A stretch of DNA of 13,659 bases, from the NCBI GenBank assembly GCA_042095835.1, contig JBELML010000160.1, positions 1 to 13,659 of the forward strand, written 5' to 3'. The position numbers were made by a program, and so were the translations under genes. Below the pieces are notes generated by a model that was not told the DNA's origin, ran no database searches, and saw nothing but the letters and a program-made list of their open reading frames with translations. Positions 6,141-12,501 of this stretch are shown one piece after another. Source of the DNA: DATFKA01 sp042095835 (GTDB lineage Bacteria; Bacteroidota; Bacteroidia; Chitinophagales; Saprospiraceae). How positions within the stretch are numbered: position 1 is the first letter of the stretch; each line of letters starts with the position of its first letter.

Positions 6141-7661
6141 ATGTCCTTACTGAAGAAATTAGCTGGTGAAACTGCGATTTATGGGCTGAGTAGTATACTT
6201 GGGCGGCTGCTCAATTATATTATACTCGCAACAGTATTGACGAGAATTTTCACCAAAGAAGAGTACGGAGTAGTGGGCGTGATGTATGCAAGTTCTGCGA
6301 TTTTGATGGTCTTGTTTACGTATCGTATGGAGACCGCTTTCTTCCGGTTTGGGAAGGAAAAGCAACAACTCAACAAGACCTTTTCTACTACAAGTATATT
6401 ATTGGCTGTGACGAGCTTAGTTTTGGTCTTGGTTTTATTTGCCTTTTCCACAACTATTGCGGCTTGGTTGAGTGCTTCGGAGGAGGGCCTCACGGCTACG
6501 GCTGCCCAAAAGGCTTATTACTTCCGTATTTTTGCGGTGATTTTAGCAGCAGATGCGCTTTCGGCGATTCCTTTTGCTCGTTTGCGTTTGATCAATCGGC
6601 CGATTGTTTTTGCGGTGATTCGTACGATCAATATTGCGGTGAATATTCTTTTCATCGTTTTCTTTCTTTTGATATGCCCTTATTTTCTGGAGCTTGGATG
6701 GCCAGTGGAGTGGCTGTATAATCCAGAAGATCGGATCCAGTACGTTTTTATTGCTAATCTTTTGGCGAGTGTCGTGACCTTTGTTTTGTTATCGCCTTCG
6801 TATTTTAGGTTGAAGCTGGTGTTTGATTGGACTTTAGCCAAACAGATGCTTCTCTATGCTTGGCCACTGATTATTGCGCAGATGGCAGGCGTTCTAAATT
6901 TACAAATGGGGATTCTTTTTATAGAAAAAAATTACGAAGAAGACATGACAGGAATCTACAGTGCTGCGGTAAAGATTCCGATCTTAATGACTTTATTTAC
7001 CCAAGCATTCAACTACGCAGCAGAGCCTTTCTTTTTTAGAAATGCCGACGCCTCTGAATCAAAAAAAGTTTATGCTCAGGTGGCTCAAGCTTTTGCGGTT
7101 GTAGGTGTATTGGTTTTTATGGGGATTGTATTTTATATCGACCTCCTGCAATATATACTCGGAAAAGACTTTCGATCAGGTTTGGGCATTGTCCCTATCT
7201 TCCTGATCGCCTATTTTTTCTTAGGCTTATTTTATAATTTTTCGATTTGGTATAAACTGACGGATCGCACTATTATTGGAGGGTATATTGCCTTGATCGG
7301 TACGGCTATTTCTTTTATTGTAAATGCCATCTTGGTACCCATTCCATCTATCAATATCTATGGTCCAGCCTGGGCTGCACTATTCTGCTTTGCGTTTATG
7401 GCCGGAGCTGCTTATTGGACAGGCCAAAAACAATATAAAATTGACTACCCGATTCGTTCTATTGGACTTTATCTTATGATTGGCTTGTCTGGCTACTTCC
7501 TGAGCGAGTGGGGCAAAAGTATCTGGGAAGGCTACCTTTTTCCCACCCTATTTATCAATACGCTAATCCTACTGGCTTGCCTGATTGGGTTTTATTTTGT
7601 GGACTCGAATTTTGCGGATAGTATTCTGAAAAGCATCCCTTGGAAAAGAAAATCTAAGTAG
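6141..7661 (+). CDS. Polysaccharide/oligosaccharide flippase (Wzx/MATE-like, MOP superfamily)
   Basis: A 506-residue inner-membrane protein with about 12-14 hydrophobic segments and almost no soluble domain. The N-terminus, K-K-L-A-G-E-T-A-I-Y-G-L-S-S-I-L-G-R-L-L-N-Y, with the following T-K-E-E-Y-G-V-V-G, is typical of Bacteroidota lipopolysaccharide-biosynthesis flippases of the MOP superfamily, which move lipid-linked glycans across the inner membrane. An in-frame TTG at 6108 would add 11 polar residues (MQTFDTSDRNY), but the ATG at 6141 starts directly at the conserved family N-terminus and is preferred. No glycosyltransferase cluster adjoins, so the substrate (O-antigen, capsule or another lipid-linked sugar) is unknown. 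Its TAG overlaps the end of the converging DoxX-like gene by 8 bp (7654-7661). Confidence 0.88.
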   Translation: MSLLKKLAGETAIYGLSSILGRLLNYIILATVLTRIFTKEEYGVVGVMYASSAILMVLFTYRMETAFFRFGKEKQQLNKTFSTTSILLAVTSLVLVLVLFAFSTTIAAWLSASEEGLTATAAQKAYYFRIFAVILAADALSAIPFARLRLINRPIVFAVIRTINIAVNILFIVFFLLICPYFLELGWPVEWLYNPEDRIQYVFIANLLASVVTFVLLSPSYFRLKLVFDWTLAKQMLLYAWPLIIAQMAGVLNLQMGILFIEKNYEEDMTGIYSAAVKIPILMTLFTQAFNYAAEPFFFRNADASESKKVYAQVAQAFAVVGVLVFMGIVFYIDLLQYILGKDFRSGLGIVPIFLIAYFFLGLFYNFSIWYKLTDRTIIGGYIALIGTAISFIVNAILVPIPSINIYGPAWAALFCFAFMAGAAYWTGQKQYKIDYPIRSIGLYLMIGLSGYFLSEWGKSIWEGYLFPTLFINTLILLACLIGFYFVDSNFADSILKSIPWKRKSK

Positions 7662-8409
7662 AAAGTGTACGCGGTTTTATAAAAATACTTACTCCAAAGG
7701 TTATAAAACCAAGTAGTGTCATAATGGTAAATAGAAACATTGCCGGAGTGCTTAACAATTCTGCGGCTTTACTACTTGTCACTGCGATGATGGCTAAAAA
7801 ATAAAGGTATAAAGTGATGAGCTGTAATTTTTTAGGATAAATGGTCCGGGTACAGATATAAAGGGCAATGCCAAGATAGAGGACCATACCTATTATTGAT
7901 AAGAATAAAGGTGAGCTATTGCCTGCTAGAGTTGCCATCAATAAGCCAACAACAATGCCTCCAAAAGGAAGTAAAGCATTCGGAAAAAATTGAGCCGCCT
8001 TAGAAGGACTCGACTTATTCAATTCCGTCGACCAAAGTACCTTTACCGTATGATATTCATAAAACAAGGATGCCAGTACTAGTGATAAGATCACAGCATT
8101 TACATACGGTGTGCCTGTCCAAGATTGTATAATGGTATAGAAAAGAATACCTCCACTAAGCGGCACTAAACAAATCAGGCCAAGGAGACTATATCGCTGC
8201 GTCATCACTAGTAAACCAATAAGCACCTGCGAAATAGCTACCAGGTACCCCAGTGAGGCAAAGCCATATTCTGTCATCTCTTTGATCAGGTCTGGAGGGC
8301 CAATCAAATGACCGAAATGACCACCTGCCAATTTATTGATACCAGAGCTGAAATAGATATAACCAAGTACAAGGCGGACAAGTAAAAAGAAGAAGTCGGT
8401 GTTTTTCAT
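7654..8409 (-). CDS. DoxX-like integral membrane protein
   Basis: A 251-residue membrane protein. The open frame extends to 8553, but those extra 48 residues overlap the cold-shock gene and are not membrane-like. The ATG at 8409 gives M-K-N-T-D-F-F-F-L-L-V-R-L-V-L-G-Y-I-Y-F-S-S-G-I-N-K-L, the usual DoxX/MauE-type first helix with its R...LG....SG..KL pattern. About eight hydrophobic segments follow (roughly 8-22, 50-69, 73-94, 103-118, 147-163, 168-186, 195-213, 223-245), more than the four of a minimal DoxX, so the C-terminal half is an extra membrane region of unknown role. DoxX-like proteins are linked to quinone, thiosulfate or oxidative-stress chemistry in some species, but no function can be claimed here. 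The gene begins 97 bp after the cold-shock gene on the same strand. Its stop overlaps the flippase stop region. Confidence 0.72.
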   Translation of the reverse strand: MKNTDFFFLLVRLVLGYIYFSSGINKLAGGHFGHLIGPPDLIKEMTEYGFASLGYLVAISQVLIGLLVMTQRYSLLGLICLVPLSGGILFYTIIQSWTGTPYVNAVILSLVLASLFYEYHTVKVLWSTELNKSSPSKAAQFFPNALLPFGGIVVGLLMATLAGNSSPLFLSIIGMVLYLGIALYICTRTIYPKKLQLITLYLYFLAIIAVTSSKAAELLSTPAMFLFTIMTLLGFITFGVSIFIKPRTLST

Positions 8410-8506
8410 TTGTAATGAAGCAGTTGAGTTGGTCAATTTAATAATGGCTTTAACCCCTATCCAACTTTCTTCTATTAAGAAGACGAATTCTAATACCAAT
8501 AGAGAG

Positions 8507-8740
8507 TCAAACTGTCCTAACTTCTTTTGCGTATAGTCCCTGTTTGCTTTCACCTACGGAGAATGTTACTTGATCTTTATCTTTGACGGCTGTCAGCAAT
8601 GCTTTTTTATTAAAATGAAATTCCTCGCGGGTCTCCAAGTCGCGGATGTAGCCATAACCTTTAGTTGGCAAGTAAAACTGAACGATTCCTTTGCGTATCT
8701 GTTGGCTATGTGGACTTATTGAACTAGTTTTGTCGATCAT
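8507..8740 (-). CDS. Diverged cold-shock-domain protein
   Basis: A 77-residue single-domain nucleic-acid-binding protein of the CspA fold. After a 16-residue polar N-terminal extension, G-I-V-Q-F-Y (18-23) is the first strand. K-G-Y-G-Y-I (27-32) stands for the RNP1 motif K-G-F-G-F-I, and E-F-H-F-N (40-44) for the RNP2 motif F-V-H. K-D-K-D-Q-V-T-F-S-V then G-L-Y-A-K-E-V complete the barrel. The Trp of the usual K-W-F-N is replaced (QFYLP) and both RNP motifs are altered in a conservative way (Phe to Tyr), so it is a paralogue rather than a classical CspA. Single-stranded RNA/DNA binding is inferred from the fold. It lies upstream of the DoxX-like gene and 28 bp from the divergent LpxD-like gene, so the two starts must share regulatory DNA. 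Confidence 0.8.
   Translation of the reverse strand: MIDKTSSISPHSQQIRKGIVQFYLPTKGYGYIRDLETREEFHFNKKALLTAVKDKDQVTFSVGESKQGLYAKEVRTV
8702..8732 (+). promoter_or_regulatory. Candidate Bacteroidota promoter for the LpxD-like gene
   Basis: TTG (8702-8704), a 20-bp spacer and TAGTTTTG (8725-8732) match the Bacteroidota consensus (-33 TTG, -7 TAnnTTTG, spacing of about 17-23 bp). The element lies inside the start of the divergent cold-shock gene. It would give a start of transcription near 8738 and a leader of about 30 nt before the ATG at 8769. Confidence 0.5.
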
Positions 8741-8768
8741 TAAGTAAGTATGTTATAATTCATAAAGA

Positions 8769-9701
8769 ATGAATTTTCCACAGCCTATTTCGGTTCGCGA
8801 AATTGCTCAAAAAATAGATGCAGAGATCATTGGAAAAACCACTGCTATGGCACATGGTATCAATGAAATTCATCAGGTGAGGCCAGGCGATATTACGTTC
8901 GTAGATGTACAAAAGTACTTCAAAAAGTCGCTTTCCTCCGAAGCTACGATCATCATCCTCAACGAAAGAGTTAAAGCACCAAAAGGAAAAACCCTGCTGC
9001 TTTGTGAAAATCCTTTCCAGGCTTATGATAATCTAGTACGGATGTATCGCCCTTTTCAGCCTTTGAAAGTTCCTATCAGTACAGATGCAGAGATTGATCC
9101 TTCTAGTCATATCGAACCCTTTGCTGTAATTGGACCGCATGTGAAGATTGGGAAAAATTGCCATATCCAAGCCAATGTCACTATCGCAGAGCATACTATT
9201 ATTGGCGACAATGTAATCATCCAATCAGGCACGGTAATAGGCACGGAAGCCTTCTATTTTAAACGCACTACAAAAGGCTATACCAAATGGCGCTCTGGAG
9301 GTAGAGTCATCATTGAAGATCATGTCGATATCGGCCCAGGATGCACGATCAATAAAGGCGTATCTGGCGATACCATTATTGGTGAAGGGTCTAAGCTGGA
9401 CTCCCAGGTGCATGTAGGCCATGATGTCGTGATTGGTAAACGCTGTCTACTCGCTGGACAAGTGGGCATTGGAGGAAATACAGTAGTGGGAGATGATGTG
9501 ATTATGTACGGGCAAGTAGGGGTGGCTCAAAACTTGAAAATTGGGAATGGTGTGCTGATCTCTGCTAAGTCTGGTGTATCCAAAGATTTGGAAGCCGGCA
9601 AAGCCTACTTCGGCTATCCTGCTTCGGAGGCGCGTACGAAGTATAAAGAATTGGCTGCTCTACGGCATTTGCCAGAGTTTTTCGCTAAGTTTTATAAGTA
9701 A
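8769..9701 (+). CDS. lpxD: LpxD-family UDP-3-O-acylglucosamine N-acyltransferase
   Basis: A 310-residue enzyme with the architecture of LpxD, which adds a second hydroxyacyl chain from acyl-ACP to UDP-3-O-acyl-glucosamine in lipid A synthesis in the cytosol. Residues 1-100 are the uridine-binding N-terminal domain (G-D-I-T-F-V-D at 40-46 corresponds to the conserved P-G-D-I-S/T-F block). Residues 105-275 are a left-handed beta-helix of hexapeptide repeats. His218 in S-Q-V-H-V-G-H-D-V-V-I-G matches the catalytic His of E. coli LpxD, and the R-V-I-I-E-D-H-V-D-I-G stretch and F-G-Y-P-A at 281-285 are also family marks. It is about 30 residues shorter than E. coli LpxD because the C-terminal helix is reduced. 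Bacteroidota often carry a canonical LpxD as well; none of the other lipid A genes (lpxC/fabZ, lpxA) is near, so this may be the second, LpxD-like paralogue with unproven specificity. A promoter candidate is at 8702-8732. Confidence 0.85.
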   Translation: MNFPQPISVREIAQKIDAEIIGKTTAMAHGINEIHQVRPGDITFVDVQKYFKKSLSSEATIIILNERVKAPKGKTLLLCENPFQAYDNLVRMYRPFQPLKVPISTDAEIDPSSHIEPFAVIGPHVKIGKNCHIQANVTIAEHTIIGDNVIIQSGTVIGTEAFYFKRTTKGYTKWRSGGRVIIEDHVDIGPGCTINKGVSGDTIIGEGSKLDSQVHVGHDVVIGKRCLLAGQVGIGGNTVVGDDVIMYGQVGVAQNLKIGNGVLISAKSGVSKDLEAGKAYFGYPASEARTKYKELAALRHLPEFFAKFYK

Positions 9702-9722
9702 CGGAGAAAGAATAAGTATCGC

Positions 9723-9874
9723 ATTTTGATCGAGAAGCTTCCCGACGCAAGATCGGGATAAATTCGTGCCAAGACAAGGCAAAAAACGTAGATGATGCAG
9801 GGCATCAGGGAGGCTTTTTAACGCCGTATAGGTAAAAAAGATTCCATCAAAATCGAAAAGTTATTTTTTGATCG
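9723..9874. repeat. Structured intergenic repeat-like element
   Basis: This spacer between the converging LpxD-like and T9SS-domain genes is full of symmetries. ATTTTGAT (9723-9730) is inverted as ATCAAAAT (9846-9853). TTTTGATCG is directly repeated at 9724-9732 and 9866-9874. ATCAAAA (9846-9852) can also pair with TTTTGAT (9866-9872). Inside are TCCCGA/TCGGGA (9740-9745, 9753-9758) and a perfect 6-bp hairpin, TGATGC-AGG-GCATCA (9793-9807). No reading frame of note crosses it. Together with the motif shared with 4748-4761 this suggests a dispersed, REP/MITE-like palindromic element; no coding or RNA-gene role is shown. Confidence 0.55.
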
Positions 9875-9894
9875 TTACTAAATTAAATAAGAAA

Positions 9895-9914
9895 GGATTA
9901 GCGTTTGCTAATCC
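9895..9914 (-). terminator. Intrinsic terminator overlapping the end of the T9SS-domain gene
   Basis: GGATTAGC (9895-9902) and GCTAATCC (9907-9914) form a perfect 8-bp stem with a 4-nt loop. Read on the minus strand it is followed by TTTCTTATTTAATTT, as expected for a Rho-independent terminator. The stop codon (9898-9900) and the last codons of the gene (R-I-S-K-R) lie within the hairpin. Confidence 0.75.
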
Positions 9915-10245
9915 GTCGAGTAGTGATAATTTTTTCCTGCTTATTCAACATCTGGATCAAGTACATACCTTTGGGCAAATCGCCTATGAAATACTGCTTA
10001 TCCTTGGCAATTTCGGTATACTGTTTCATTTTACGTCCAACTAGGTTGAAAACGAGTACTTTTTGTACGTTTTCTACTTCAGTAAGACTAAAATAGGAAG
10101 TTGCTGGGTTTGGAAACACCTGGATGTAGGTGCTATTCGCCAATGCCTTGGTTTTGGGGGAACCAGCAGTAGACCAGTTACTGCTCTGAGCAGTAGTCAT
10201 GGTGGCTATTAGCAAGAAAAAAACAACGGGTAAAAAATGCTTCAT
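9898..10245 (-). CDS. Small secreted protein consisting almost only of a T9SS type A sorting domain
   Basis: A 115-residue protein. Residues 1-19 are a signal peptide (…M-T-T-A|Q). A short linker of about 22 residues (S-S-N-W … A-N-S-T-Y) is followed, from about residue 42, by a complete type IX secretion sorting domain: V-F-P-N-P-A-T-S-Y-F, V-L-V-F-N-L-V-G-R-K-M, L-P-K-G-M-Y-L-I-Q-M, and a basic end K-I-I-T-T-R-R-I-S-K-R. In the family this domain directs cargo through the outer membrane and is cleaved, often with attachment to A-LPS. Here no room is left for a cargo domain, so the gene is either a stub of a larger protein, a source of sorting-domain modules, or encodes a tiny secreted peptide. 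Start and signal peptide agree, and no frameshifted remnant is evident on either side. A weak promoter-like CAATTTTA (TAAAATTG on the minus strand, 10276-10283) lies upstream, and its own terminator overlaps the stop. Confidence 0.82.
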   Translation of the reverse strand: MKHFLPVVFFLLIATMTTAQSSNWSTAGSPKTKALANSTYIQVFPNPATSYFSLTEVENVQKVLVFNLVGRKMKQYTEIAKDKQYFIGDLPKGMYLIQMLNKQEKIITTRRISKR

Positions 10246-10319
10246 TCAGTTCTTTTTTGGGATTATATACCGTTTCAATTTTAAATTCCTTTGTCAACTC
10301 GTCTCACAATGGTCAAAAG

Positions 10320-10355
10320 TTAAGGATTTATCACTTAAATGCAATAAATCCTTAA
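10320..10355 (-). terminator. Probable terminator of thrS, with an alternative fold
   Basis: TTAAGGATTTAT (10320-10331) and ATAAATCCTTAA (10344-10355) make a perfect 12-bp stem with a 12-nt loop; on the minus strand it is followed by CTTTTG. AAAAGTTAA (10315-10323) can instead pair with TTAACTTTT (10371-10379), which would break the base of the first stem. A further 8-bp hairpin with one G-U pair (10382-10389 with 10394-10401) lies directly after the thrS stop. Confidence 0.55.
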
Positions 10356-10403
10356 TCTGTTTACTAAACTTTAACTTTTTATTACTGCCCTTAGGCAATA
10401 AAA

Positions 10404-12329
10404 TTACGCATTCAAGCGATTCTGGAAGTGCTCGACAAAAGCTTCGATTGACATACTTCCAATATCACCCTCTCCTTGGATACGGACCGATACTTGCTCT
10501 CCCTCTAATTCCTTATCTCCTACGATCAGCATATAAGGTATACGTTTTAACTCGGTATCACGGATCTTACGGCCAATAGATTCTGTGCGCTCATCGATGA
10601 ATCCACGGATATCATGCTTCGCTAACTCCTTTTCAACTTTCTTACAGTAATCGATCAATCGATCACTAATCGGAAGTAGGGCGAATTGCTCAGGCATCAA
10701 CCATAATGGAAACTTTCCACCGGTATGTTCAATCAAAATACTGATGAAGCGCTCCATTGATCCAAATGGTGCTCGGTGGATCATCACTGGTCGGTGGGCC
10801 GCATTGTCAGAACCAATATATTCTAGCTCAAAACGATCAGGTAGATTATAATCTACTTGAATGGTACCCAATTGCCATCTACGACCAATGGCATCTTTGA
10901 TCATGAAGTCGAGCTTGGGCCCATAAAAGGCCGCTTCGCCTAGTTCTTGGGTAGTGCTTAGACCAACTTCTTGGGTAGCCTCGATAATGGCACTTTCTGC
11001 TGCATCCCAATTTTCATCGCTACCGATATATTTCTCAGGTTTGCTAGGATCACGCAAGGAGATTTGTGCTGTGAATTCGTTGAATCCCATTTTCTTAAGT
11101 ACTACAGTAGTCAAATCAAGTACATTGAGGAACTCATCTTTTAGTTGCTCCTGAGTACAGAAAATGTGCGCGTCATCTTGAGTAAACCCTCTAACTCTTG
11201 ATAAACCGTGGAGCTCGCCCGATTGCTCATAACGATAAACAGTACCAAACTCTGCGATACGCAATGGCAGTTCTTTATAAGATTTTGGGCGATTGGCATA
11301 AATCTCGCAGTGATGCGGGCAGTTCATTGGCTTCAATAAGAACTCCTCTCCCTCTCTTGGCGTAGAGATGGGTTGGAAACTATCTTCGCCATACTTGGCA
11401 TAGTGACCCGAGGTCACATAAAGCTCTTTTTTCCCAATATGCGGAGTTGTCACCATCTTATAGCCACGCTTTTCCTGCTCCTCTCTTAGGAAGTTCATTA
11501 AGCGCTCTCGCAGGGCATTTCCTTTTGGTAACCACATAGGTAGGCCAGCACCTACACGCTCAGAGAACATGAATAGCTCCAACTCAGCACCAACTTTACG
11601 GTGATCCCGTTTTTTGGCTTCTTCTAGTAGCTCTAAATATTCCTTGAGTTCTTTGGCTTTTGGAAAGCTGACTCCATAAATTCTGGTTAGCATCTTGCGA
11701 GACTCATCTCCTCTCCAGTAAGCTCCGGCAACTTTCATCAGCTTGATCGCTTTGATCTTGCCTGTATCCGGAATATGTGGTCCACGGCAGAGGTCTACAA
11801 AGTTTCCTTGCTCATAGAAAGTAATTTCTCCGTCTGGCAGGTCAGCGATTAGCTCTAGCTTATACTCGTCTTGCTTTTCCTCAAAATACTGGATGGCCTC
11901 AGCTTTGCTTACTTCCTTACGTAGATAAGGGTTTTTATTTCGAGCTAGCTCGATCATTTTCTGTTCGATCTTAGGTAGATCATCTATAGAAAGCTGGATG
12001 TCACCCGTATCAATATCGTAGTAAAAACCATTCTCAATTGCTGGGCCGATACCAAATTTAGTACCTGGATACAGCGCCTCTAATGCTTCTGCCAATAGGT
12101 GAGCAGAAGAATGCCAGAAGGTCGTTTTACCATCCTCATCTCTCCAGGTCAATAATTGTACGTTGGAATCTGCTAGAATGGGGCGATTGGCATCCCAAAC
12201 CTCGCCATTGACTTTTGCGGAGAGTACATTACGTGCTAGTCCTGAGCTGATTGACTCTGCCACTTGCATAGAAGTCGTACCACTGTCGTATTGGCGAACA
12301 CTCCCGTCTGGTAAAGTAATATTAATCAT
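10404..12329 (-). CDS. thrS: Threonine--tRNA ligase (ThrRS)
   Basis: A full-length 641-residue class II aminoacyl-tRNA synthetase that charges tRNA-Thr. Domains in order are: TGS (about 1-62); the editing domain with H73-x-x-x-H77 and C181/H185, which clears Ser-tRNA-Thr; the catalytic core from about 240 with zinc ligands C337 (M-N-C-P-H-H), H388 (D-D-A-H-I-F) and H518 (M-I-H-R-A-P-F-G), motif 2 around Y-R-Y-E-Q-S-G-E-L-H-G-L and motif 3 at G-S-M-E-R-F; and a C-terminal anticodon-binding domain from about 540. The ATG at 12329 is preferred; a GTG directly before it (12332) would add one Met. Nothing is missing or fused. A -7 promoter element and a leader hairpin lie upstream, and hairpins after the stop suggest a monocistronic message. 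Confidence 0.98.
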   Translation of the reverse strand: MINITLPDGSVRQYDSGTTSMQVAESISSGLARNVLSAKVNGEVWDANRPILADSNVQLLTWRDEDGKTTFWHSSAHLLAEALEALYPGTKFGIGPAIENGFYYDIDTGDIQLSIDDLPKIEQKMIELARNKNPYLRKEVSKAEAIQYFEEKQDEYKLELIADLPDGEITFYEQGNFVDLCRGPHIPDTGKIKAIKLMKVAGAYWRGDESRKMLTRIYGVSFPKAKELKEYLELLEEAKKRDHRKVGAELELFMFSERVGAGLPMWLPKGNALRERLMNFLREEQEKRGYKMVTTPHIGKKELYVTSGHYAKYGEDSFQPISTPREGEEFLLKPMNCPHHCEIYANRPKSYKELPLRIAEFGTVYRYEQSGELHGLSRVRGFTQDDAHIFCTQEQLKDEFLNVLDLTTVVLKKMGFNEFTAQISLRDPSKPEKYIGSDENWDAAESAIIEATQEVGLSTTQELGEAAFYGPKLDFMIKDAIGRRWQLGTIQVDYNLPDRFELEYIGSDNAAHRPVMIHRAPFGSMERFISILIEHTGGKFPLWLMPEQFALLPISDRLIDYCKKVEKELAKHDIRGFIDERTESIGRKIRDTELKRIPYMLIVGDKELEGEQVSVRIQGEGDIGSMSIEAFVEHFQNRLNA

Positions 12330-12344
12330 CACGATATTGATTTT

Positions 12345-12370
12345 AGTGCATTACATAATTTCAATGCACT
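12345..12370 (-). promoter_or_regulatory. thrS: Hairpin in the thrS leader
   Basis: AGTGCATT (12345-12352) and AATGCACT (12363-12370) form a perfect 8-bp stem with a 10-nt loop, starting 15 nt upstream of the thrS ATG and inside the predicted leader. On the transcript the loop reads GAAAUUAUGU. Its place next to the start suggests translational control, as with the operator hairpins of E. coli thrS, but this is inference. Confidence 0.4.
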
Positions 12371-12385
12371 TAGTTCCTGAGGCCG

Positions 12386-12393
12386 CAAAATTA
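12386..12393 (-). promoter_or_regulatory. thrS: Candidate -7 promoter element of thrS
   Basis: Read on the minus strand this is TAATTTTG, a perfect TAnnTTTG element. No good -33 TTG is seen at the usual distance; the first CAA complement is 27 bp away at 12421-12423. Transcription would begin near 12380 and give a leader of about 50 nt containing the hairpin at 12345-12370. Confidence 0.45.
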
Positions 12394-12439
12394 CTTTATT
12401 GTACGGAATAAAGAAAAAACCAAGACTAAAAAGAGGGAA

Positions 12440-12461
12440 TAGCTTTTAACTATAAAAGCTA
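12440..12461 (-). terminator. Probable intrinsic terminator of bshA
   Basis: TAGCTTTTA (12440-12448) pairs perfectly with TAAAAGCTA (12453-12461) around a 4-nt loop. On the minus strand, downstream of the bshA stop, it is followed by TTCCCTCTTTTTAG. A smaller dyad, AAGTAG/CTACTT (12463-12476), adjoins it. Confidence 0.55.
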
Positions 12462-12501
12462 GAAGTAGGACTACTTTGGAAATGATAGGTTTCAAAACCG
12501 C

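Noticed and set aside
8410..8553. An extension of the DoxX-like protein by 48 residues
   Set aside because: It overlaps the cold-shock gene and is unlike the family; the first conserved helix begins right after the ATG at 8409.
10199..10579. A 126-codon plus-strand open frame across the thrS/T9SS spacer
   Set aside because: It covers the antisense of the T9SS gene start, terminator hairpins and the thrS 3' end, and its composition is not protein-like.
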